Assembly (NCBI GenBank): GCA_003220685.1
Contig: QHTE01000059.1
Location: 1-64,000, forward strand
DNA length: 64,000 nt
DNA from: Candidatus Rokuibacteriota bacterium
GTDB taxonomy: Bacteria; Methylomirabilota; Methylomirabilia; Rokubacteriales; CSP1-6
Direction: 5' to 3'
The number at the start of each line of letters is the position of its first letter. Position 1 is the stretch's first letter. Below the pieces are notes generated by a model. The model did not search any database, was not told the origin of the DNA, and saw nothing but the letters and a program-made list of their open reading frames with translations. Positions 55,400 through 64,000 of the stretch are shown one piece after another. The position numbers and the translations under genes are program-made.

Positions 55400-57187
55400 A
55401 TGAGCGCGCTCGGTGCAAGCCTTCTCGCGAACGGTGTCACCTTCAGGGTCTGGGCGCCCCGATGCCGTTCGGTCGACGTCGTCGTCGACGGCCGCGCCAT
55501 CGAGGCGCTGGTCCCGCGCGAGGGCGGCCTCTTCGACGTGACGCTCGAGGGGCTGGCCGAGGGCGCCCGCTACAAGTATCGGCTCGACGCGACCCGCTAC
55601 CGGCCGGACCCCGCGTCGCGGTTTCAGCCCGAAGGTGTGCACGGCCCGTCGGTCGTCGTCGATCCCAACCGTTTCGTGTGGACCGATCAGGAATTCGCGG
55701 GGCACGCGCTCGGCGAGCTCGCCTTCTACGAGATCCACGTGGGCACGTTCACGCCGCCCGGAACGTTCGAGGCGATCATTCCGCATCTCGCCCGCCTCGT
55801 CGAGCTCGGTGTCACCGCCATCGAGCTGATGCCGATCGCGGAGTTTCCGGGCTCGCGTAACTGGGGCTACGACGGCGTGCATCTGTGGGCCCCGCAGTCG
55901 ACCTACGGCGGGCCGCGCGGCCTCAGGCGCCTGGTGGACGCCTGCCACGCGCGCGGCCTCTCGGTCTTCCTCGACGTCGTGTTCAACCACCTCGGGCCGG
56001 AGGGGAACTACCTGGCCGAGTTCGGGCCCTACTTCTCCGATCGCACGCAGACGGCCTGGGGTCCGGCGGTCAACTACGACGGCACGGGCGCCGACGGCGC
56101 GCGCCGTCACGTGCTCGAGAACGGGCGCATGTGGGTCAGCGAGTTCCACATCGACGGCTTCCGTCTCGACGCGATCCACGCGATCCACGACACGAGCCCG
56201 GTGCACATCCTCACGGAGTTCGCCGACGCGGTCCGGGGCGAGGCCGCGCGCCTGGGCCGGCGCGTGCACGTGATCGCCGAATCGCACGACAACGATCGCC
56301 GGATCGTGCTGCCCTCGAACGCCGGCGGGCTCGGTCTCGACGCGGTCTGGTCGGACGATTTCCACCACGCGCTCCACCGCCAGCTCACCGGCGAGACGGT
56401 GAGCTACTACGTCGACTTCGGCGCCGTGCAGCACCTCGACCGCGCGATCGCCGAGGGGTTCGCGTACCAGGGCGAGCCCTCGGAGTATTTCGGGCGGCCG
56501 CGCGGCACGCCGAGCGCCGACCTGGCGGGCGAGCGCTTCGTCATCTGCCTGCAGAACCACGATCAGATCGGCAACCGCCCGCTGGGCGACCGGATCGGCA
56601 CGCTCTTGCCCTTCGACGCGGTGAAGCTCGCGGCCGGGTTGATGTTCGTCACGCCGTCCATCCCGCTGCTCTTCATGGGCGAGGAGTACGGCGAGACCGC
56701 GCGCTTTCAGTTCTTCAGCTCGTTCCTCGACCGGAACCTCGCCGAGGTCGTGCGGAAAGGCCGCACGGCGGAGATGAGCCGCTGGGACTGGCGCGGTACG
56801 ATCGCCGATCCCAACGCGCCCAACACGTTCGTCAGCTCCCGGCTCAATCATTCGCTGGCGGGCGCGCCCCGTCACCGCGGCCTCCGCGAATACTACCGGC
56901 GCTGGCTGACGCTGCGACGGACGCATCCGGCGCTCGGCACGCGTCACAAGGAGCTGACGCGGGTGACGCGGGAAGCGGAGGGCGCCGTGCTCGTCGTGAC
57001 GCGCATGACGCCGGACCGAGACGCGGTCAAGCTCGTGGCGAATCTCACCCCGAAGACCCAGCCGTCGGGCGTCGACACGCCGACCTGGCGGGTGCTGATC
57101 GACAGCGACGCCGAGACCTTCGGCGGCAGCGGCACGGCGGTGCCGCTGGCGCCCTACCAGTGCTTGCTGTACGAGGCGAGGCGGTGA
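55400..57187 (+). CDS. treZ: Malto-oligosyltrehalose trehalohydrolase TreZ
   Basis: 595-residue GH13 enzyme that releases trehalose from maltooligosyl-trehalose. It opens ASLLANGVTFRVWAPRC, then FYEIHVGTFTPPGTFEAIIPHLARLVELGVTAIELMPIAEFPGSRNWGYDGVHLWAPQSTYGGP (GH13 region). The nucleophile Asp lies in GFRLDAIHAI, the acid/base Glu in VIAESHDND, and LQNHDQIGNRPLGDR is the fourth region; together these are TreZ-typical. TreY, its usual partner, is not in the window. The start ATG 55400 is without a clear ribosome-binding site. Confidence 0.92.
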   Translation: MSALGASLLANGVTFRVWAPRCRSVDVVVDGRAIEALVPREGGLFDVTLEGLAEGARYKYRLDATRYRPDPASRFQPEGVHGPSVVVDPNRFVWTDQEFAGHALGELAFYEIHVGTFTPPGTFEAIIPHLARLVELGVTAIELMPIAEFPGSRNWGYDGVHLWAPQSTYGGPRGLRRLVDACHARGLSVFLDVVFNHLGPEGNYLAEFGPYFSDRTQTAWGPAVNYDGTGADGARRHVLENGRMWVSEFHIDGFRLDAIHAIHDTSPVHILTEFADAVRGEAARLGRRVHVIAESHDNDRRIVLPSNAGGLGLDAVWSDDFHHALHRQLTGETVSYYVDFGAVQHLDRAIAEGFAYQGEPSEYFGRPRGTPSADLAGERFVICLQNHDQIGNRPLGDRIGTLLPFDAVKLAAGLMFVTPSIPLLFMGEEYGETARFQFFSSFLDRNLAEVVRKGRTAEMSRWDWRGTIADPNAPNTFVSSRLNHSLAGAPRHRGLREYYRRWLTLRRTHPALGTRHKELTRVTREAEGAVLVVTRMTPDRDAVKLVANLTPKTQPSGVDTPTWRVLIDSDAETFGGSGTAVPLAPYQCLLYEARR

Positions 57188-57200
57188 TAGCGTCCGGCTC

Positions 57201-58213
57201 GTGACGCGCGCCCCCGACCTCGTCGACCAGATCCTCGCCCTCGATCCCGGCCGCCGCAACATCGCCGCGTTCTCGACACCGGGCGCGGCGGTCCGGGCCG
57301 CGCGCGCGCTGCGCGGCGCCAAGCGCGTCCTGATCGTCACCGGCTTCACCGTCGAGCCCGACATGCCCGAGACCGACGGGCCGCCGAGCGCCGCCGTGCT
57401 CGGCCGTGCGCTGCGCCGCCTCGGCGCGCGGGTCACGTACGTCACCGACGCGCCCAACGTGCCACTTGTGGAGGCGGCGCTCAAGACCCTGGACGAGCCA
57501 TCCGACGTGATGCTCTACCCCGCCGAGGCCGGCGTCGCCCGCCGGCTGCTCGCGGCGGAGAAGCCGACACACCTGGTGGCGATCGAGCGCCCCGGTCGAA
57601 ACCGCGACGGCGATTACCTGAACATGCGGGGCCACTCGGTGGCGGGCTGGAATGCGCCGATCGACGAGCTGTTTCTTTGTAGCGGGGTTTATTGGAGCGG
57701 GAACGGTGAGGCCGGCTTGGACCGAGGGTGGCCTGAGAAAGGTGCGAGCCGGCTCCGCACGCCCGCCCAACGCTCTCGTCGAAATGCGAGCCGGCTTCGC
57801 GGACGAGGCCGAGGGCGACCGGTGACTGTCGGCATTGGCGACGGCGGCAACGAGATCGGCATGGGCGCGGCGCGGGCGCGGATCGCCCGGATCGACGCGC
57901 TGCGGGCGCGGATCGCCACCGTGGTCCGCGTCGACCATCTGGTTGTGGCCGGCGTCTCCAATTGGGGCGGCTACGGCGTGGTCGCTGCGCTCGGCCGGCT
58001 CACCGGGCAAGACCTCCTGCACACTCCCGAGGTCGAGCGGAGGCTCATCGCCGCCTGTGTGGCGGTCGGGGCCTGCGACGGGGTGACCCGTCGGCGTGAG
58101 CCGACCGTCGACAGCCTCGGCGCCGACACGCACGCGGCCGTCGTGGACCTGCTTCGATTGGCGTCACGTTCCGGTATCATGGGCGCCAGCACCGTCAGGA
58201 GAGGAACGCGACG

Positions 58214-58217
<4 letters not shown>
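57201..58217 (+). CDS. D-glutamate cyclase-like protein (DUF4392) with in-frame insertion
   Basis: 338-residue protein. The DUF4392 motifs are present: VTGFTVEPDMPETDGPPSAAVLGRALRRLG, VAIERPGRNRDGDYLNMRG and TVGIGDGGNEIGMG, as in the mitochondrial D-glutamate cyclase domain of DGLUCY. Between ELFLC and the TVGIGDGG motif, where related proteins need only a few residues, about 49 arginine-rich residues are inserted (from 57676). The frame stays open. The insertion could disrupt or remodel the active-site lip. Start GTG 57201. It overlaps the aminotransferase start (ATGA). Confidence 0.8.
57676..57822 (+). repeat. Repeat-rich insertion inside the DUF4392 gene
   Basis: About 147 nt (a multiple of 3) with no counterpart in the family. 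It contains GTGCGAGCCGGCTCCGCAC and ATGCGAGCCGGCTTCGCG, two imperfect palindromes with a common GCGAGCCGGCT core, plus a third related GTGAGGCCGGCTTGG. It resembles a small mobile palindromic repeat inserted in frame. Its boundaries are approximate. Confidence 0.5.
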
Positions 58218-59532
<1,315 letters not shown>

Positions 59533-59536
<4 letters not shown>

Positions 59537-59985
59537 CGTCAGGACGACGCCACGCCGTCGGGCCGCCGACGGCTTCGCTGGCGGCAGTCCTGTTGTTCGC
59601 GAGCAGCGTGCTCGTGGGTGGGTGCGTCTACTATCCGACCGTCGAGGACGTGGGCGGCGTGCGTCTCTTACCGGAGCACGGCCGCGTGGTCCGCAACGGC
59701 GACGGCGCGCTCTTCTTCGTGGACATCAACAGCACCGGCATGTTCGAGGACGCCATCGTGCGCGTCGAGACGCCGATCGCCAAGCGCGCTCAGCTCCTGG
59801 CCCGGACCGGCGAGCCGCTTACCAGGATCACCGTGCCGCCCACGGCCGTCATGCGCCTGCATCCCGGCGGCGAGCGCGTGGCGCTCTCGGAGCTAACGCG
59901 CGAGCTCAAGGCCGGCGAGGTCGTCATCGTCACGCTCTTTCTCGAGAAGTCGGGTGCCCTCGGCGTCGTCTCGACCGTCGAGTAA
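59533..59985 (+). CDS. Lipoprotein with PCuAC-like domain lacking the metal ligands
   Basis: 150-residue lipoprotein. The signal ends in a lipobox (LLFASSVLVGGC). The C-terminal part, GERVALSELTRELKAGEVVIVTLFLEKSG, looks like the PCu(A)C copper chaperone fold, where the canonical motif is GGxHxML. Here it reads GGERVAL, so the His and Met ligands are missing. Start ATG 59533 overlaps the aminotransferase stop. The fold may have another ligand or be structural only. Confidence 0.65.
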
Positions 59986-60047
59986 TTCGCTTCAGCTCGC
60001 CGGAAGTGGACGCCCCCGCGCGCGTCTGCTATCCTCACGCGTCTGGT

Positions 60048-60123
<76 letters not shown>

Positions 60124-60160
60124 CTTTCTCAGCCACTTAGCCGACCCGGCTTCCGCGCTG

Positions 60161-61264
60161 TCACCGAGTTGTCACCGGAATTGTCACTGAGCGAACCCGA
60201 TTCCGGCGTGGTTCCCAGCACCGCGGGGAGCTTGGGCCCGCATCACGGAGATCGCTCTCAGCGACGATCGCGTAACGCCGGTACACGGCCTCTGTTTTGT
60301 GGCCGGTGAGCTTAATCGCGACCGAGCGGGAGATGCCGGCTCGCTCGAGATTCCTCACCGCCGAGCGTCTGAGGTCGTGGAGCAGGAGCCCGGGCCGGCC
60401 CGCGTCCCTGCACGCCGTCATCCAGGCCCGCCGGAGCGACTTGATCGGCTTGCCGTAGCGGTGGAACGCGTGGGCGATTATGCGCGCCTGGGCGCGCTCG
60501 CAGCGCCGCGTGATCGCCTGCCGGCGCTCCAGGAGGGCGCGGAGCTCGGGGATCAGCGGGAACGCGCGGCCTTCGTTGTTCTTCGTCGTGCCCGGCTCCA
60601 GGCGAACGAAGCCTCCCACGAAGTCCACCTGCGCCCACTTCAGCGGCAGCACCTCGGAGCGGCTCCGCCACCCGGTGATGAACACGAACTGGACGGCGTC
60701 AGCGAGATCCGGTGGGAGCCGCCGACAGATCACCGCGATCTGCCTGGCCTCCGCGAACCCCTGTCGCACGTTGTTCTCGGGCAGGAGTCGGATGCGCGGC
60801 ATCGCGACGATGGTGTCGTTGTCGAGGCCCAGCCGATACGCCGCGCGGAGAGCCGCGAGCTCGCGGTTGATGGTGGCGGGCCAGGCATTCTCTTCGAGGC
60901 GGAGGTTCGCGTACCTGAGCACGTCGGCGCCCTTGACCTGCGCTGCCGGCACGCCACGGAACATCCGGAGCAGGTGCTCGACGGCGTCCTCCAGCCTCTC
61001 CAGACTGCGACGCCCCTCGACGCGGTAGCGGTTCTTCAGCGCCTCGAGCAGGTCACCCACCAGTGTTCGCCGCGGATCGGGCGCCGCCGAAAGGCCGTCA
61101 GCCTTGCGCTTGAGCTCATCGCGAAGCATGTTCTCGGCGACGTCGCGATCTTTAGATCCCGACGACCGATAGCGAGTCAGTCCGAGAGCGTCGATCCACT
61201 TCAGCCAGAAGACCTGTCCACGGCGGTAGACACATCCTTCGGGCCGGCGCCGGCGTCGCTTCAT
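60161..61264 (-). CDS. Tyrosine-recombinase integrase
   Basis: 367-residue site-specific recombinase. The active-site residues are visible: Arg200 (or 202) in VFITGWRSRSEVLPLKW, Lys228 in the beta-hairpin GTTKNNEGRAFPL, His296 and Arg299 in LLHDLRRSAVRN, His322 in KLTGHKTEAVYRRYA, and nucleophile Tyr331. The N-terminal part is an arm-binding, core-binding type region. It points towards the adjacent tRNA-Phe, so that tRNA is the likely attachment site. The C-terminus lacks unusual additions. Confidence 0.94.
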   Translation of the reverse strand: MKRRRRRPEGCVYRRGQVFWLKWIDALGLTRYRSSGSKDRDVAENMLRDELKRKADGLSAAPDPRRTLVGDLLEALKNRYRVEGRRSLERLEDAVEHLLRMFRGVPAAQVKGADVLRYANLRLEENAWPATINRELAALRAAYRLGLDNDTIVAMPRIRLLPENNVRQGFAEARQIAVICRRLPPDLADAVQFVFITGWRSRSEVLPLKWAQVDFVGGFVRLEPGTTKNNEGRAFPLIPELRALLERRQAITRRCERAQARIIAHAFHRYGKPIKSLRRAWMTACRDAGRPGLLLHDLRRSAVRNLERAGISRSVAIKLTGHKTEAVYRRYAIVAESDLRDAGPSSPRCWEPRRNRVRSVTIPVTTR

Positions 61265-61405
61265 GCTCCGAACCTCCGCGTACGAGGGCAGTCCTGCAGG
61301 TCTTATGCTCGTCGGCCGCTACGCCTGTCAAGTAAGGGGTGCGCACAGGATTAACGATCCAGTACGCACGAGCGCATGGCCTTTCCGCGCCGGTGAATCG
61401 TGGAG

Positions 61406-61792
61406 TTACACACCGTCGCGTGACGCTGTCACTCGTCGTGTCACTGCGCGGCGGTGACGATCGAGAGGCGCGAGCTGGAACGGAACGGCTCGCGCGGCGG
61501 CGGCTCCGATGGCCGATCGCGCGGGACCTCGCGCGTCGTTGGTCTTCGCCTTTTCGATCAGTAGCTCGAGAGCCTGCAGATCGATGCGCAGCTTGTTCGC
61601 GAGCCGAAGCGCTGGGATCTGGCCGGAGGCGACGAGCCGGTAGACTGCGAAGCGGCTCCGAAGCCCGAGGTAGGCTGCCGCTTGCTCCGGAGACAGCAAC
61701 CTACGCTCCGTCAGTCGCGGCTCGCTTCGGCCGTTGTGCCGGCCGTCGCCCAGAGCCGGGTCGCCATCTTGAGGGCCGGATCGTGCATGCAT
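61406..61792 (-). CDS. Excisionase-like helix-turn-helix protein
   Basis: About 128 residues (from ATG 61792). The helix-turn-helix is RLLSPEQAAAYLGLRSRFAVYRLVASGQIPALRLANKLRIDLQALELLIEK, which matches the MerR/Xis-type DNA-binding fold used by excisionases next to integrases. A longer frame (ATG 61960) adds Arg-rich residues of no known family. It lies upstream of the integrase on the same strand; it could control excision of the island. Confidence 0.6.
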   Translation of the reverse strand: MHARSGPQDGDPALGDGRHNGRSEPRLTERRLLSPEQAAAYLGLRSRFAVYRLVASGQIPALRLANKLRIDLQALELLIEKAKTNDARGPARSAIGAAAARAVPFQLAPLDRHRRAVTRRVTASRDGV

Positions 61793-61960
61793 GCCCGTAA
61801 GCAGTCTTGGCAGGCGTGAGCGACGGACGTGCCAATGTCTTTCGCCACCCGCGTCAGCGCGCAAGTCCACGAAGTACCGCCTGATCCGTGTGAGTCGAAT
61901 CATTGCGACCCTCCGGTCCGCCCTCCAGGGCGATGCGAAAGCGCGCGGGCACTGATGCAA

Positions 61961-62628
61961 AATCCCGCGCCGCGCACCGTCGCGGAATGACGTGCAGCAC
62001 GGCTACATCCAGATGCCAGCCATGCTCCAGGCAAGCGAGGCGCCGGCCCTCTCCTCGCATGACCGCACGCGAGTACTCATGACCTATCGCGCCCGTTGCC
62101 GTAGAAGGTCGTCAACCGCGTCTTCGATGGTCGTCGATCCCGTCGTCATCAGGACTGTGTGACCAACCGCCGGAAGGGGCGACGAACCATGAGCCACGCC
62201 GCATGACCACCCTGAGCTCGCGGTCCCGCCCAGCTCTCTGCGCCCGGCGTTCTAGGAGTAACGGCTCAACGTTCACGGGGCCACTCTCGTCGTCGTGGTC
62301 GTGGCCCTGCGAGTGCCCGGCTCGCGCCTCGCGGAGGACGAGCGCGGCTCCCCCCCTCGCACCTTCCACCGTTGCCTAGCGGCGGTGGTTCGACAGGGTC
62401 CCGTACCGGGAGCCGACGTGGAGCTTGAGGCCCAGCGGCTCGAGCACGCGCTGCGAGCCCCGAGGGTGGCGGCGAGCGCGGCACGTGGCGTGGGGGCGGT
62501 ACGTCGTCGGAGCCGACGAGCTCTGGCTCGTGAGCACGCGCGTACCGAACAGCTGGGACGGCAGATACGTCGGGCCGATCTCGACGTCGCTGGTGTGGTC
62601 CGTTGCGCGCCCGGGATGGACGGTCGAT
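61961..62628. other. Non-coding or decayed stretch inside the island
   Basis: About 670 nt without a convincing gene. Open frames exist on both strands but show arginine-rich, shadow-type composition. The end of the stretch leads into an IS91-like transposase fragment. I see no tRNA or repeat. Confidence 0.5.
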
Positions 62629-62715
62629 TGCTATCTGCTCCGGCCGGCGGTGGCGCAGGACCGGCTGCGGCTCCTCGACGATGGCCGCGTCGTGCTGACG
62701 CTGAAGACGGCATGG
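62629..62715 (+). pseudogene. IS91-type (Y2) transposase fragment
   Basis: The translation CYLLRPAVAQDRLRLLDDGR followed by VVLTLKTAW matches a stretch of IS91/IS801 transposases (normally C-R-Y-L-L-R-P-P, then D-G-R-V, then W-x-D-G-T). Only 29 residues survive; the rest is lost. It is evidence that transposons were active in the island. Confidence 0.6.
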
Positions 62716-62874
62716 GTGGCCGTGAAACCCGCGAGGGGGTTTCCGGATCCCTCCGGTAAATTCCGCGAAGAAACTCGGGATTTCCCCCGATTGTTCTTAG
62801 AGCCCACGCCCGTATCTTGCGCCTCAGAGACATTTTCGCACGGCAAAGAAGAACCGATTCGGAACGAGGCCGGC

Positions 62875-63552
62875 ATGCGTCAGGCAGGTGCGTGTGGTTC
62901 GGTGTTGCTCGCAGCCGCTGCGCTGGGGGCGGTTCTCCTAGTCTGGCCGATGGCAGATGCAGCTGCTCAACTCACGAGCCTTGTCGACACTGTCACGACA
63001 CCGCTGCCTGATCCTGCGACAGGTACTACTGAGCTTGTCGGCGCGGCTCTCGGGGCGACGACGGTGCTCGCCGCTACCGGTACGCTCGTCGGAGGGACGA
63101 GCGACGCCCTGCAGGCGTCGGCGTTGACCGGCGACATTCCGTCCCTGCTGACGGGAGAGGTTCTTCACGCGGTAACGATCGGCTGGCCAGATCAGATCGC
63201 CTCCGAAGCCTCGCTCGCCGCCCTCGACCTGAGCGTCGCCGGGATCAACATCGGCGCCGACTTCGTCATGGCGCGGGCCCTGACGGTCTTCGGCGCTGTC
63301 GGTGTTGCGCTCACCACCATCGACAATCTCTCGATCAATGGCTTGCCCATCCCGGTGACCGGGGACCCGAATCAGAGGATCGACGTCCCCGGAGGCGTCG
63401 TGATCATCAACGAGCAACGAGTTTCCCCGGACGGTACCACCGTGGTGAACGCGCTTCACGCGGTCATCTCCGGCGTGGCCGACGTGGTGGTCGCGTCGGC
63501 GACGGCCGGTGCCAGCGGCGGGGAAGCCAAGGCGGTGCAAGCCTCCTACTGA
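62875..63552 (+). CDS. Choice-of-anchor P family secreted protein
   Basis: 225-residue protein with a signal peptide (GSVLLAAAALGAVLLVWPMADAAAQ). Its C-terminal half (LDLSVAGINIGADFVMARALTVFG, SINGLPIPVTGDPNQRIDVPGGVVIINEQ, VNALHAVISGVADVVVASATAG) is what I know as choice-of-anchor P (COAP) surface proteins. Choice-of-anchor proteins are thought to be displayed on cell surfaces. No C-terminal LPXTG- or PEP-CTERM-type sorting signal is visible. Start ATG 62875. It lies inside the integrated island, with base use lower in GC than its neighbours. Confidence 0.75.
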   Translation: MRQAGACGSVLLAAAALGAVLLVWPMADAAAQLTSLVDTVTTPLPDPATGTTELVGAALGATTVLAATGTLVGGTSDALQASALTGDIPSLLTGEVLHAVTIGWPDQIASEASLAALDLSVAGINIGADFVMARALTVFGAVGVALTTIDNLSINGLPIPVTGDPNQRIDVPGGVVIINEQRVSPDGTTVVNALHAVISGVADVVVASATAGASGGEAKAVQASY

Positions 63553-63650
63553 TGAGAGCCGAAAATGCCGCGCTTCGCCGAAATGCTTCCAACCAGGCCT
63601 CGCCGAGGAAGGTCAGGCGAATCGTGTGGAGGCAAGTGGAGGAAAAGAAG

Positions 63651-64000
63651 ATGCGTAAAGTCACCCCCCTGCTAGCAGTCGCGTCTCTCGTTGGGGTGGC
63701 AACGCTGGTGCTTGCCGGAGGCTCGGCGAGCGCCCAGTCCGCGTGCGATTTCCTGACCGGAGGCGGTTTCATCATCCGCCCCAGCGGCGCCAAGGCGAAC
63801 TTCGGCGTCGCTGGCGGATGCAAGGGCGGTTCGCCGACCTGGGGCCATCTCGAATACACCGACCGTGGCGAAGGGCTGCAGGTGAAGTGGACCCGCATCA
63901 CGGCATACTTCTTCGATACCGTGGGCGCAGGCATGGACCACCAGCCCACGGGTACCCGTTTTGTTTGCGGCAGAGCCCGGACGAACCGGACATCCGATGA
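63651..64000 (+). CDS. Post-COAP-1 domain protein, partial
   Basis: The frame runs off the window. MRKVTPLLAVASLVGVATLVLAGGSASAQ is a signal peptide. The visible mature part, SACDFLTGGGFIIRPSGAKANFGVAGGCKGGSPTWGHLEYTDRG, and YFFDTVGAGMDHQPTGTRFVCGRARTN, is typical of the post-COAP-1 domain, which occurs beside choice-of-anchor P proteins. ATG 63651 has a GGAGGAAAAG ribosome-binding site. It starts 98 nt after the COAP gene. Confidence 0.8.
   Translation, partial: MRKVTPLLAVASLVGVATLVLAGGSASAQSACDFLTGGGFIIRPSGAKANFGVAGGCKGGSPTWGHLEYTDRGEGLQVKWTRITAYFFDTVGAGMDHQPTGTRFVCGRARTNRTSD

Noticed and set aside
61961..62628. Several open frames in the island gap
   Set aside because: No ribosome-binding sites or recognisable motifs; left as non-coding.

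Overview
The window is a GC-rich, gene-dense stretch of a Gram-negative bacterial chromosome. Lipoproteins, a complete MreBCD-PBP2-RodA wall-elongation operon, a CIRCE-controlled groESL operon, frequent GTG starts and 4-nt start/stop overlaps all fit this. The mix of genes (an ispE/tRNA-Gln/prs block, GlgE and GH57 glucan enzymes, choice-of-anchor P proteins, Dpp-type permeases) resembles what I remember of Candidatus Rokubacteria (Methylomirabilota). That placement is inference, because there is no rRNA here to test it.

Layout. 1-4.4 kb, minus strand: prs (cut by the window edge), tRNA-Gln, ispE, a LolB-like lipoprotein, and a large TPR protein with a DUF721 domain fused in front of a lipoprotein-type signal. 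4.5-7.7 kb: an RlmD-type RNA methyltransferase overlapping two Dpp-type permease genes. 8.0-13.5 kb: a VanZ-like membrane protein, the MrfA/MrfB DNA-repair pair, a GNAT pseudogene and a hydroxyacid dehydrogenase. 13.5-18.9 kb: CIRCE-groESL, then rpsF-ssb-rpsR-rplI-dnaB, in which rpsF and rpsR appear to start at CTG and ATT. 18.9-27.9 kb: a KimA-like transporter, an MBL-fold protein, AlkA, DUF971, an MFS exporter, a small hypothetical, a PPOX-type flavin protein, an ABC-F ATPase, HNH and ComEA-like proteins. 27.9-31.3 kb: an IS21-like relic, a structured RNA candidate carrying a 13-codon ORF, two cold-shock genes flanking a DEAD-box helicase, and an uncharacterised conserved protein. 31.6-39.9 kb: a candidate sigma-54 site, mreBCD-mrdA-rodA, rng and a diacylglycerol-kinase-like gene. 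40.0-48.1 kb: csoR-copA with promoter and operator, a DUF2889 protein, a PCMT-like methyltransferase, a HypE/AIR-synthase-like protein, gamma-glutamyltransferase and a small secreted protein. 48.1-57.2 kb: an alpha-glucan cluster (GlgE, DUF3536 GH57, GlgC, GH57 branching enzyme, and TreZ on the opposite strand). 57.2-60.0 kb: a DUF4392 glutamate cyclase-like gene with a repeat-rich insertion, a class-III aminotransferase and a PCuAC-like lipoprotein. From 60.05 kb: tRNA-Phe followed directly by a tyrosine integrase, an excisionase-like HTH gene, an IS91 relic and secreted choice-of-anchor P / post-COAP-1 proteins. This last part looks like the left end of an integrated island.

How the genes fit together. 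Most of the window is housekeeping. The parts that form clear functional units are the groESL operon, the S6-SSB-S18-L9-DnaB operon, the elongasome operon, the CsoR/CopA copper circuit, MrfAB repair, and the glucan cluster. The glucan cluster has an elongating enzyme (GlgE), a sugar-nucleotide enzyme (GlgC), a branching enzyme and a trehalose-releasing enzyme, but no visible source of maltose-1-phosphate and no TreY. I see no CRISPR array, restriction system or obvious phage structural genes.
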